In this document: positions 7,611 to 15,210 of the stretch, piece after piece | How the letters are laid out: each line of letters opens with the position of its first letter | Numbering within the stretch: position 1 is the first letter of the stretch | NCBI RefSeq assembly: GCF_025264685.1 | Contig: NZ_CP073721.1 | Location: 6,217,501 to 6,281,500 of the forward strand | DNA length: 64,000 nucleotides | Direction of reading: 5' to 3' | Source: Dactylosporangium roseum | GTDB lineage: Bacteria > Actinomycetota > Actinomycetes > Mycobacteriales > Micromonosporaceae | Translations under genes and position numbers: made by a program | The notes under the pieces: generated by a model | Seen by the model: only the letters and a program-made list of their open reading frames with translations | Told to the model about the DNA's origin: nothing | Databases searched by the model: none

Positions 7611-8473
7611 GCCGGGACTCCTTCGTCGCGGAAGCCGCCGAGGATGGCGGCGCGGGTGTCGCGTTCGGTCTGGCCGGCGGCGAGGCCGACGTCGGTGAGT
7701 GCGGCCATGGCGTCGGCGAGGGAGAGCGCGTCGGCGGCGACCATGCGGGCCACACCTCGGGCGCAGCCGTAGAGGGTGGCGCGGCGGCGGCCCTTCGGTG
7801 CGCGGCGGACGCTGTCGAGCAGTGCGTCGAGCAGCGCGTCGGGTGATGAGATGCCCCCGCCCCACGTCGTGCTCGGCGGCCTGGTCGTGCTCGGCACGGC
7901 CGGCGGCGGGTAGCAGGCGGCGATGAGGGGCGGGGGCATCTCGACCACCGGCCGGGTGTCCAGCCATCGGTACGGACGGCCGGTACGCGGGTGCACAGAT
8001 GGCGGCGCGACCACGTACCCGCCGTCGCCGCGCACGTCCACCCCGGCGTCAATGCGTCCCTGGCTGCACGGGACGGCCGATCCGGGGTGGCGGTAGTACA
8101 GGTGCCAGCCGCCGCTTCCGGTGACGACACAGGCCGTCTCAGGCATGACCACCGGGTCGACGCGGCCACCGTGCGCCGGGTCGATGTCGATGACGACCAG
8201 ACCGGAGACAGCGCCGGTGCGTACGGCGAGCATGCCACCGGGCTGCGCGGCCATCATCGCGGCGATGCGGTCCGGGTCGGTGGTCGCGGCGTAGAGCCCG
8301 TGGCACAGCAGGCAGGCGCATGCCTCGCGGTCGTGGTCGCTGCCGGCGTTGTGGCAGGCGTCGCAGTTGGCGACGGGGCGCTTGGTGCGGCCGAGCAGGA
8401 ATACGGGCCAGCCGCGCCCGGCAAGGTCGATCGCGTTGCGCAGCAACGCTTGCCTGTCAGTACGAAGTTCCAT
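7607..8473 (-). CDS. Bifunctional DNA primase/polymerase (Prim-Pol)
   Basis: 288 residues. ATG 8473 is preferred over the upstream GTG at 8482 because AGGAGG is correctly spaced only from the ATG. A cysteine-rich knuckle (CDACHNAGS and CACLLCHG, about residues 36-60) may bind zinc. The archaeo-eukaryotic-type catalytic acids are in VVIDIDPAHGG (about residues 91-101), followed by GSGGWHLYYRHPG and DVRGDGGYVVAPPS, the standard Prim-Pol blocks. The C-terminal 80 residues are helical. It primes and copies DNA for AICE replication with the downstream DUF3631 ATPase, to which it is translationally coupled. Confidence 0.92.
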   Translation of the reverse strand: MELRTDRQALLRNAIDLAGRGWPVFLLGRTKRPVANCDACHNAGSDHDREACACLLCHGLYAATTDPDRIAAMMAAQPGGMLAVRTGAVSGLVVIDIDPAHGGRVDPVVMPETACVVTGSGGWHLYYRHPGSAVPCSQGRIDAGVDVRGDGGYVVAPPSVHPRTGRPYRWLDTRPVVEMPPPLIAACYPPPAVPSTTRPPSTTWGGGISSPDALLDALLDSVRRAPKGRRRATLYGCARGVARMVAADALSLADAMAALTDVGLAAGQTERDTRAAILGGFRDEGVPA

Positions 8474-8496
8474 TGTGGACACCTCCTGGTCGTGGG

Positions 8497-8808
8497 TCAG
8501 GCGGCCGTGCGCGGTGCGGCGCCGGCGCGGGTGGCGCGGCGCAGGACCGTGTGCAGGTCGGCGGCGAGGGTGAGCAGCTGCGCGCGGGCGTGCGGCTCGG
8601 CGTCGGCGAGAGCGACGGTGAGCGTCACCTCGGCGTGTTCGCGGCCGTCGCGGCCACGGACGCGGGTGAGCAGCGCGCGGCCGTAGCCGGGGATGTCGAC
8701 GGCGAGCGGGTCAGCGCGGTGCTCGCCGAGGTTGCAGCGGTGGCCGGCGGCGCACCAGCCGGGGTGCCGGTCGAGTGCGACGCTGCGGCGCACGGTTCGG
8801 GCGTTCAT
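8497..8808 (-). CDS. DUF6907-like small AICE protein
   Basis: 103 residues from the ATG at 8808, which overlaps the preceding gene's stop (ATGA). The N-terminal HPGWCAAGHRCNLGEHRADP has the Trp-Cys, Cys and His spacing seen in the small DUF6907-type proteins common in actinomycete plasmids and AICEs. A beta-strand-rich middle follows (ALLTRVRGRDGREHAEVTLT) and then a helix. Function is unknown; position in the transfer/replication operon suggests an accessory role. It is 23 bases upstream of the primase-polymerase start. Confidence 0.72.
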   Translation of the reverse strand: MNARTVRRSVALDRHPGWCAAGHRCNLGEHRADPLAVDIPGYGRALLTRVRGRDGREHAEVTLTVALADAEPHARAQLLTLAADLHTVLRRATRAGAAPRTAA

Positions 8809-9083
8809 CGGTTGCCGCCCTTGTCGTGCAGGGCGCGCAGGCAGTTGAGGGCGCGGCGGCCGGGTCGCAGTTGGCGGCCGGTGCCGTCGCAGCGGCGGCA
8901 GATGCCGAACGCCCGGCCACCGAACAGGGCGCGGCGCTTGCCGTCGCCCTTGCAGCGGCGGCACGGGACGAACGGCCAGAGCCAGCACGCCAGCAGATAA
9001 CCGAGCGTCACGACGATCAGGGCGAAGACGAGGAGTCCAGCGGCGGCCGGGTGGCCGGTAGCGGTAGCGGCGAGCGGGGTCAC
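8805..9083 (-). CDS. Small membrane protein with DnaJ-like CxxCxGxG motifs
   Basis: 92 residues from a GTG at 9083 with GGAGG 7 bases upstream. Residues 14-37 form one transmembrane helix (GLLVFALIVVTLGYLLACWL). The cytoplasmic part has two zinc-finger-like motifs, CRRCKGDGKRR (about 41-51) and CRRCDGTGRQ (about 62-71), matching the CxxCxGxG pattern of DnaJ zinc domains. No J-domain is present. Such small proteins recur in AICE transfer operons but have no assigned role. The start codon region lies beside the candidate transfer-site repeats at 9057-9217. Confidence 0.75.
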   Translation of the reverse strand: MTPLAATATGHPAAAGLLVFALIVVTLGYLLACWLWPFVPCRRCKGDGKRRALFGGRAFGICRRCDGTGRQLRPGRRALNCLRALHDKGGNR

Positions 9084-9217
9084 GTGGGTGCCTCCAGGGC
9101 CGGTTTTTGGGTACAGGGGGCCGCTGGCGCTACCCGCTACCTCGATCGGTAGGGGCTGGCCAGGGCGGTAGCGGTTGGGGTAGCGGCGGCGCTACCGGTA
9201 GCAGCGCCGCCGCTACC
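9057..9217. repeat. GGTAGCGG octamer array downstream of the TraB-like gene (candidate clt)
   Basis: Six exact GGTAGCGG/CCGCTACC octamers (9057-9064, 9063-9070, 9134-9141, 9167-9174, 9179-9186, 9210-9217) plus near copies at 9128-9134, 9148-9155, 9189-9196 and 9197-9204. Most lie in the 136-bp gap right after the traB-like stop. In Streptomyces plasmids TraB recognises tandem 8-bp TRS repeats in the clt transfer locus near traB. Position, unit length and clustering all fit. No experiment supports this particular octamer. Confidence 0.65.
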
Positions 9218-9219
9218 GG

Positions 9220-11382
9220 TCAGGCGCTCTTGCGGCGTTCGATCGCAGCGTCGACGTCGGCGAGCCGGGCGCCGCGCAGGACCTCGCCGCGGACCTTGAC
9301 GTTCACGCTTGGTACACGATCGCGGAGCTGTGCCGAGATGGCGTCGGCGGTGATGTCGGCGTAGTGCTCGGGCATCTGCTCGGCGAGCCGGGCGGCGATG
9401 ACCGGCCAGTGCAAACCCTTCTCCCCCGCCAGAAACACGGCGCGGACGTCGGCGAGCGTGTCGCGCACGTCGCGGGTCACGGTTTCGCCGATCGCGGCGC
9501 CGGACAGCGTGCCGGCCGCTTCGCGGTGCTTACGGGCGGCGGTGAGGATGCGCTCGGCGTCGCCGTGGTCGGCGAGGTGCGTGCGGACGGTGGGGGTGTC
9601 GTCGGCGGCGCCGTAGAGGTAGCCGACGCCCCGGTACTGCGTGCCGTTGGGCAGCGCCGAGGCGTCGAACCCCTCCGCGTACGCCTCCCCGCCGAGGATC
9701 GCCTCCGAGACCAGGCGGTTGCCGCACTTGAGGGCGAACCGCACGGCGTGGTTGTCGCGGTAGCGGTTGAACAGCCGGCCCACGTCCCCGGCGCCGACGC
9801 CGGAGGGCTTCTGGCTGGAGGACAGCAGGATCACGCCCGCCGAGGGGCCGACGGCCATGATGAAGCTGAGTAGGGCGGCGATTTCCTTGTTCTGATCCTG
9901 GCTGTCCAGCTCGTAGTAGACCTGGAACTCCTCCATGACCAGCAGCCACACCCGCAGCTGCGGGTACTTGCGCGACAGCTCCCGCGTGATCTTCCCCTCG
10001 GGGCACTCGGCGGTGGGGAGCTTGGCGAGGAAGTCGTTGACCTCCTGGATGTGGGCCTTGACCTCGCGCAGCACCTCGAGCAGATGGTCGACCGGGTTGT
10101 CGTCGCGACTGTTGGGCACAGTGCCGAACACCATCCGGTGCGCGACCAGGCGGAACTTGTCCCAGTCCGGCGACATCTTGCCGTCGACCACGATGATGCG
10201 CACGTACGGGTCCAGCGCCGCGTACAGGGCCAGCAAGCGGGCGGCGAACGTCTTGCCCTTGCGGGGCTGCGCACCGACCAGCACCGAAATCCACATCAGC
10301 AGCAGGCCGACCTTCCGGCCGCGCTCATCCAGGCCCAGCGGTGCCTCGGCCCAGATGTCGCGCACCTTGCCGTCCAGTAGCGGCGTGCGGCCGGCCGGGA
10401 TGGCGAGAGGGTCGCGGTCGGCGACGAACAGCAGGTGCCGCCGGTGCGACGACTGATCCCGGGTGAGGAACACCTGATTGACGCTGACGTCCAGGCCGGA
10501 CGCGATGGCGCCCTTGGCCTTGAGCACGTCGTCCCACGTCTTGCCGTACGGCAGATCGATCACGACCTGCGAGCCGGTGCCGGTCGTGTCGCGGGACATC
10601 GTGGAGCCGAAGGTGATCTGCTGGTTGGGCTTGTCCGGGTGACCGAGGCCGGCGGCGTAGTAGGCGCGCAGGATGATGTCGGGGTTGACGCGCCGGTACC
10701 GGCCGGCGACCACGGCCGGGGTGACGATCGGCCGATCCGCCGGACGGCCGAGGTGGGCCAGACCGGGCACGACGACGGCCACGGCGAGCGCGACCACCCA
10801 CCACGGGGCCATGGCGTAGGCGATCGGCCCACCGATGCCCAGCGCGGCCAGCTCGGCGACGAGCACCGTGCCGCGCCATGCGCGGGTGGCCTTGACCTCG
10901 CGGTGCAGCTTGTACCAGGTGGCCGGGTCGTTGGCGTCGGCGGCGGCCTGCCGGAGGCCGTACTGCTCCGACAGCCACCACCAACGCAGCTGCCGACCGA
11001 TTAGCCGGAACATGCCGACGACGGCCCAGAACGCAGCCTGTAGCGCGTACCAGGGCGAGCGAACCGCGTGGTAGCCCGCCCGGTGCGCCAGGTCCAGCGC
11101 GACGTCCCGGACGGTCGCCTTCACGTTCTGCCAGCCGACCAGCCGCGCCGGGATGATCGGACGGCGGCCCTTGCTGTCCGCCGGCGGCGGGTCGACCAGT
11201 ACGCCACCGGGCTGCGGCTCCTCGTCGAGCGCGACGTCGAAGTGTCCGGCAGCCGCGGTGCCGCGCCGGGCGCGGGCCGCGCCGAGGTCCAGCACCTCAG
11301 CGTCGCGGCCGTCCAGCTCTTGTTCGTACCGCGACCAGTCGACCCCGTTCGGGTCCTCGCGGTCCGGGGTGTTGCTCGTCAT
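9220..11382 (-). CDS. traB: TraB/FtsK-SpoIIIE-type conjugative DNA translocase
   Basis: 720 residues from the ATG at 11382. After a polar N-terminus come hydrophobic segments near residues 108-128 and 170-212 that anchor the pump. The motor domain has Walker A in GAQPRKGKTF (about residue 370) and Walker B in WLLVMEEFQVYY (about 480), then ILLSSSQKPSG and RFALKCGNR. The C-terminal 90 residues (ADITADAISAQLRDRVPSVN onward) look like the winged-helix gamma-type DNA-reading domain. It would form a hexameric pore moving double-stranded DNA between mycelia. The octamer array immediately 3' is its likely binding site. The gene lies 86 bases after the Spd-like gene. Confidence 0.92.
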   Translation of the reverse strand: MTSNTPDREDPNGVDWSRYEQELDGRDAEVLDLGAARARRGTAAAGHFDVALDEEPQPGGVLVDPPPADSKGRRPIIPARLVGWQNVKATVRDVALDLAHRAGYHAVRSPWYALQAAFWAVVGMFRLIGRQLRWWWLSEQYGLRQAAADANDPATWYKLHREVKATRAWRGTVLVAELAALGIGGPIAYAMAPWWVVALAVAVVVPGLAHLGRPADRPIVTPAVVAGRYRRVNPDIILRAYYAAGLGHPDKPNQQITFGSTMSRDTTGTGSQVVIDLPYGKTWDDVLKAKGAIASGLDVSVNQVFLTRDQSSHRRHLLFVADRDPLAIPAGRTPLLDGKVRDIWAEAPLGLDERGRKVGLLLMWISVLVGAQPRKGKTFAARLLALYAALDPYVRIIVVDGKMSPDWDKFRLVAHRMVFGTVPNSRDDNPVDHLLEVLREVKAHIQEVNDFLAKLPTAECPEGKITRELSRKYPQLRVWLLVMEEFQVYYELDSQDQNKEIAALLSFIMAVGPSAGVILLSSSQKPSGVGAGDVGRLFNRYRDNHAVRFALKCGNRLVSEAILGGEAYAEGFDASALPNGTQYRGVGYLYGAADDTPTVRTHLADHGDAERILTAARKHREAAGTLSGAAIGETVTRDVRDTLADVRAVFLAGEKGLHWPVIAARLAEQMPEHYADITADAISAQLRDRVPSVNVKVRGEVLRGARLADVDAAIERRKSA

Positions 11383-11468
11383 GATGGAGGTCTCCTAACT
11401 CCTTCGTGGGGACTGGGGACCGGTGCGCGGCCAGGTTCCTAGGCCATGGGGCCGCGCACCGGGCGGCG

Positions 11469-12284
11469 CTACTCGTGGTTGGCGTGGATCAGGTGCGCGA
11501 GGGCCGCGCCCATGCCGAGCACGGCGACGGGCAGGCAGGCAACCGCAGTGGTGATCCACCAGGGGGCGTGCGTGATTCCGGCGGCGGTGAGCAGGTGGTA
11601 GGCCACCTGTCCGGCGCCGCCGAAGATGAGGGAGCCGATCGCCGAGGCTCGGGCGAACCGGCGCGCGGCGGCCGGGGCGGTCCCGGCCAGCCACACCGAG
11701 AGCGCGTAGGCGGCGTAGGTCTCGACGCCGATCGGCAGCGTGATAGCCGTGTTGATCGACAGGTCATCGGCGATGCCGGGCAGCGGATGGACGACGCCGA
11801 ACCCGGTGAGTTCGCCGAGGCCGACCCACCCGGACCAGATCGCCACGAACGCGGGCAGCGCGAGCAGCCACACCGGCCACGAGCGCGGCTTGCGCACCGG
11901 CGCCGGAACGTTCTCGGCGGCCGGGGTGGTGATGTTGGTGTCCGGGTGTCCGTCACCCGTGGCCTGCGGCGGCGCCTCGGGCGCCGGGTCGACCGGCACG
12001 GGATCGGTGCTCGGCGCGGCCGGGGTGGGGTCGGCGATCGGCGCCGGGTCCGGCGCGACGTCCGGCAGGGTCGGCAGGCTCGGCGCGGCGGCCGGGGCGG
12101 CGACGAACTCGGCAGCCTCCAGTGCCTCGCGCAGCGCGGTGGCCTTCGGGGCGCCGATCTTCAGCTCCTTCATGAGCCGGTTGCGTGAGGGCGTCTGGCC
12201 CAGCGCCTCGGCGAGTGCACGAGCGCGGGGCAGCAGCTCGGCGAGGTCGAACGGGTACGCGCTCGGCGCGGTCGTCGTAGTCAT
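11469..12284 (-). CDS. Spd-like AICE membrane protein with N-terminal HTH-like region
   Basis: 271 residues from the ATG at 12284, overlapping the stop of the upstream gene (ATGA). Residues 10-55 (ELLPRARALAEALGQTPSRN, then LMKELKIGAPKATALREAL) look like a helix-turn-helix. A Pro/Ala-rich linker of about 80 residues follows and then four hydrophobic helices (about residues 138-160, 178-202, 215-238, 245-265). Proteins of this layout sit next to traB in actinomycete elements and are thought to help intramycelial plasmid spread. Role inferred from context and topology. Confidence 0.75.
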   Translation of the reverse strand: MTTTTAPSAYPFDLAELLPRARALAEALGQTPSRNRLMKELKIGAPKATALREALEAAEFVAAPAAAPSLPTLPDVAPDPAPIADPTPAAPSTDPVPVDPAPEAPPQATGDGHPDTNITTPAAENVPAPVRKPRSWPVWLLALPAFVAIWSGWVGLGELTGFGVVHPLPGIADDLSINTAITLPIGVETYAAYALSVWLAGTAPAAARRFARASAIGSLIFGGAGQVAYHLLTAAGITHAPWWITTAVACLPVAVLGMGAALAHLIHANHE

Positions 12285-12715
12285 GCGGCAACTCCGTCCA
12301 GCTTGATCGTGGTCATGCGGGCAACGGCGTCGTAGCTGGTGTGCAGGCGGCGGGCGATGTACGTCGGCCCCATGCCTCGGCTGCGGAGGCGGGACACGGC
12401 GACTGCGAACTCGGCGGCGGTCAGCTTCACCCGCTCGCCACGGCACGCGAGGTCGACGGCGATCTCGTCCACGTACGTCGGGTCGGGCCTCAGTTCGCGC
12501 GGCAGCCCGCACTCGACGGCAAAATGCTCGTCGTCGCGGATCGCCCGTTCCCAGCAGGCGCCGCACGCGCCGGACCCGGCGAGCGGCGAGCGGTGCGCGG
12601 CGCAGTTGCGAGCGGCGACATCCGCCAGGACATGCGTGGGGCCGAAGTGCACGGCAGCGGTCAGCAGCGGGGTGAGATGCCCCACCCGCGCGCTGCGGTC
12701 GGACTGTGCGATCAC
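12281..12715 (-). CDS. HTH regulator-like AICE protein
   Basis: 144 residues from a GTG at 12715 with GGAGG 7 bases upstream. The N-terminal half has cysteines in CAAHRSPLAGSGACGACWERA (spread over residues 38-58, in two parts), possibly a metal site. The C-terminal part, DEIAVDLACRGERVKLTAAE followed by GMGPTYIARRLHTSYDAVAR, is a classic helix-turn-helix like those in short actinophage and AICE regulators. It is the first gene of the leftward transfer-replication operon and its promoter region carries paired palindromes (12744-12800), so it may regulate itself. Confidence 0.75.
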   Translation of the reverse strand: MIAQSDRSARVGHLTPLLTAAVHFGPTHVLADVAARNCAAHRSPLAGSGACGACWERAIRDDEHFAVECGLPRELRPDPTYVDEIAVDLACRGERVKLTAAEFAVAVSRLRSRGMGPTYIARRLHTSYDAVARMTTIKLDGVAA

Positions 12716-12743
12716 TGGCGGACCTCCGTCTAGGTTCGGCGCT

Positions 12744-12800
12744 ATACAGCGCCAGTGCTGTATTCGTGGTTACGACCGTACAGCGCCAGTGCTGTATTCG
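12744..12800. promoter_or_regulatory. Paired palindromic operators upstream of the transfer operon
   Basis: Two copies of TACAGCGCCAGTGCTGTATT start 34 bp apart (12745 and 12779). Each holds a dyad, ATACAGC-N6-GCTGTAT in the first (12744-12763) and TACAGC-N6-GCTGTA in the second (12779-12796). They lie just upstream of the GTG at 12715 on the minus strand, where a KorSA-like or autogenous repressor would be expected to act. The cognate protein is not identified. Confidence 0.7.
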
Positions 12801-12926
12801 CAACGGCGTCGATGTGCCATCACCAGGTGGTTTCGTTGACCGCGCCGGATCGGCCGGCGTCCTGCAACCAGCAAACCCCACCGCGAGCAGCGCGGGCAGG
12901 GTGTGAACCGGGTACGTCGTGGCACT

Positions 12927-12949
12927 CGATTCACACCCTGTGTGAATCG
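12927..12949. promoter_or_regulatory. Palindromic operator overlapping the pra-like promoter
   Basis: A perfect 9-bp dyad, CGATTCACA-CCCTG-TGTGAATCG, with a further GTGTGAA half site at 12901-12907. A possible -10 box TATCCT lies at 12961-12966, placing the -35 region inside the dyad, so binding here would block transcription of the rightward regulator gene. Confidence 0.6.
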
Positions 12950-12995
12950 ACTTATGGCTCTATCCTCAGCGTTACGGCGCACCTACCCTGCGGGC

Positions 12996-14333
12996 ATGGG
13001 GGAGGCGAATCTGCTGCTTGCTGCGCTCATCGATCGCGCCGGACTGTCGAACGCGGGCCTGGCACGGCGGGTCAACCTCCTCGGCGCCGAACGCCGGCTC
13101 AGCTACGACCACGCCTCGGTCGCACGCTGGATCCGCGACGGCGCGATCCCCCGCGACCCCGGACCGGACCTCATCTGCCAAGTCATCGGCGACGCGCTGA
13201 AGACAACCGTCACCCGCGCCGACATCGGCATGGAACGCCGGCCAACCGCCACCGCGAGCGTGCCGCTCCCCCAGCTGGTCGAGCGCGCCACAGCACTGTG
13301 GCGCGGCGATCAGCGCGACAAGGCGGCCGGGCCGCCGGCCACCGGGGCGGATGCCGTCGCGCCGGTCTGGGAGTGGGAGAACCCGCCCGACGATGTCGAC
13401 GTGGCGCGCGCCGGCCGCCGCCACGTCGACGCGGCCGACGTACAGCGGCTGCGCCAGCTGCGCGCCCGCTATCAGGAGATGTACCGGCGAGTCGGCGGCG
13501 TACCGACCCGGCCGCGCCTGGTCGCCGCGCTCAACGAGCACACGGCACCGCTACTGCGCGATGCCTACGACAACCGCGTCGGCCGGGAACTGTTCCGCGC
13601 CGCCGGCGGCCTCGCCGCACTGGCCGGCGTCTGCGCGTACGACGCCGATCAGCAGGGCCTCGCCCAGCGGTACCTCTTCGGCGCGCTGCGCATGGCGAAA
13701 GCCAGTGGTGACAAGCGATTCGGCGCCTACGTGGTCGCGCTGCTGAGCACGCATGCATTGCACGGCAACCAGCCGCGACTCGTCGTGCAGTACGCCGAAG
13801 CAGCACTCCGCGCGGCGCGGGGGCATCTCACCCCGGCGCTCGCGGCGGACCTGCACTCATTGGCGGGCAAGGCGTACGCCCGGATGGGTGACAGCGACGG
13901 GTGCCAGCAGCACATGCGCCAGTCCGAGCTCGTCGCCGCGCGCATCGACCTGAGCGACGAACCGGCCGAGGCGTCGTATGTCCAGCCGGGGCTTGTGGAG
14001 ACGCAGGTTGCCGAGGCGCTGCGGCGCCTGGGTGACTTCGGCGCGGCGCAGACGTACGCCGAAGAGTCCGTGCGCATGGCGGCCGGGACGCATCTGCGCG
14101 GCCGGGTCCACCGGTACGCCGGTCTGGCGCTCATCGTGGCCCAGCGCGGCGATGTCGACCAGGCCGTGCACGTGGGTACCCAGATGCTCGAGTACGCCGA
14201 GGGCATGGAGTCCGGCCGCATCCGCGACCGGGTCGCGCAGGTCGCGGCGGCGCTGCGACCGCACGCTAGGGTGCCGGTGGTGGCGGAGTTTCTCGAACGG
14301 GCCGACACCGACACCCAGCTGAGGGGGTTCTGA
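12996..14333 (+). CDS. Pra-like AICE activator (XRE-type HTH plus TPR-like repeats)
   Basis: 445 residues from the ATG at 12996 (MGEANLLLAAL); the longer open frame upstream lies in the promoter region. Residues 5-45 resemble a degenerate XRE helix-turn-helix (LIDRAGLSNAGLARRVN and HASVARWIRDGAIPR). Residues 180-445 are TPR-like helical repeats (for example ALAGVCAYDADQQGLAQRYL and LHSLAGKAYARMGDS). This matches the Pra/transcriptional regulator family that in pSAM2 activates replication, excision and transfer genes. Its stop overlaps the NUDIX gene start (TGATG), as in other AICEs. Expression is probably controlled by the dyad at 12927-12949. Confidence 0.85.
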   Translation: MGEANLLLAALIDRAGLSNAGLARRVNLLGAERRLSYDHASVARWIRDGAIPRDPGPDLICQVIGDALKTTVTRADIGMERRPTATASVPLPQLVERATALWRGDQRDKAAGPPATGADAVAPVWEWENPPDDVDVARAGRRHVDAADVQRLRQLRARYQEMYRRVGGVPTRPRLVAALNEHTAPLLRDAYDNRVGRELFRAAGGLAALAGVCAYDADQQGLAQRYLFGALRMAKASGDKRFGAYVVALLSTHALHGNQPRLVVQYAEAALRAARGHLTPALAADLHSLAGKAYARMGDSDGCQQHMRQSELVAARIDLSDEPAEASYVQPGLVETQVAEALRRLGDFGAAQTYAEESVRMAAGTHLRGRVHRYAGLALIVAQRGDVDQAVHVGTQMLEYAEGMESGRIRDRVAQVAAALRPHARVPVVAEFLERADTDTQLRGF

Positions 14334-14857
14334 TGCGCTGGCAGGTCAACTCCGAACGGACGCTCTACCGCGACCAGTGGGTACACGTGCTCGCCGCCGA
14401 CGTAGAGCTACCGGACGGCAGGCACCTCGACCACCGGCTCATCCGCAGTGCCCCCGGCGCCGGCGCCGTGGTGGTGGCCGATGGCAAGGTGCTCCTGCTG
14501 TGGCGCCACCGGTTCATCACGGACACGTGGACGTATGAGATCCCGGTGGGCGCGGTCGGTGACGACGAACCGGCCGCCGCAGCTGCCCGCGAGGTCGAGG
14601 AAGAGACGGGATGGCGGCCGGGGCCGCTGCGCCCGCTCATCTACACCCAGCCGTCCCCCGGCCTCATGAACTCCGAACACCACATCTTCCGCGCCGATTC
14701 GGCCGAGTACATCGGCCCCCCGGTCGACGGCTTCGAGTCCGAGCGCGTCGAGTGGGTACCGCTGGAAGAAATCCGCCGCCTGATCGACAAACGCGACATC
14801 GTGACCGGGACAACGCTGGTCGCGCTGCTCTACGTACTGGCCAACGCAGGCCGGTAG
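14333..14857 (+). CDS. NUDIX hydrolase (AICE-associated)
   Basis: 174 residues. The NUDIX box is complete: GAVGDDEPAAAAAREVEEET followed by GW (about residues 74-95), giving Gx5Ex7REVxEExG. It starts within the stop of the pra-like gene. pSAM2 and many other AICEs have a NUDIX gene beside pra, where it is proposed to act in an intercellular signal that keeps donors from transferring to cells already carrying the element. Overall fold resembles ADP-ribose pyrophosphatases (N-terminal beta strands, then WTYEIPVG). Confidence 0.92.
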   Translation: MRWQVNSERTLYRDQWVHVLAADVELPDGRHLDHRLIRSAPGAGAVVVADGKVLLLWRHRFITDTWTYEIPVGAVGDDEPAAAAAREVEEETGWRPGPLRPLIYTQPSPGLMNSEHHIFRADSAEYIGPPVDGFESERVEWVPLEEIRRLIDKRDIVTGTTLVALLYVLANAGR

Positions 14858-14861
14858 GCCG

Positions 14862-15068
14862 CTACGCCGTTGGGCGGCGCGGCCTGGTCTCGGCCCAAGC
14901 CTTCACCGTGGCTGGCCGCCACACCGGCGACCGGCCGAACTTCCGCTCAGGCTGCGGCGCCTGCTGACGCGCCACGTAGGCCGCCCACGTGCTGCGGGTA
15001 ATGCCAAGGAAGCGGGCGCAGTCCTCGGCCGTCCACCAGTCGGCAGGCAGATCCACACGCTCATTCAT
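14862..15068 (-). CDS. Small helix-turn-helix DNA-binding protein
   Basis: 68 residues from the ATG at 15068; an in-frame GTG at 15077 is an alternative start. The sequence DWWTAEDCARFLGITRSTWA has the excisionase/MerR-like helix-turn-helix pattern, and the following RKFGRSPVWRPATVKAWAET forms the wing. It converges with the NUDIX gene, with 4 bases between their stops. Many AICEs have a second Xis-like protein in this position. Role unknown. Confidence 0.72.
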   Translation of the reverse strand: MNERVDLPADWWTAEDCARFLGITRSTWAAYVARQQAPQPERKFGRSPVWRPATVKAWAETRPRRPTA

Positions 15069-15210
15069 CGTGTACACCGTACGACACCGCCTGGGCAGCC
15101 ATGTGGTTGATCATCGAAGGATAAGATCTTTGCCGAAGAAAAGCGGTCGGCCACACTCGGATAAGTAGCTCGTACCGTGCAATAGCGACTGTTCGAATAG
15201 GGCCATACCG

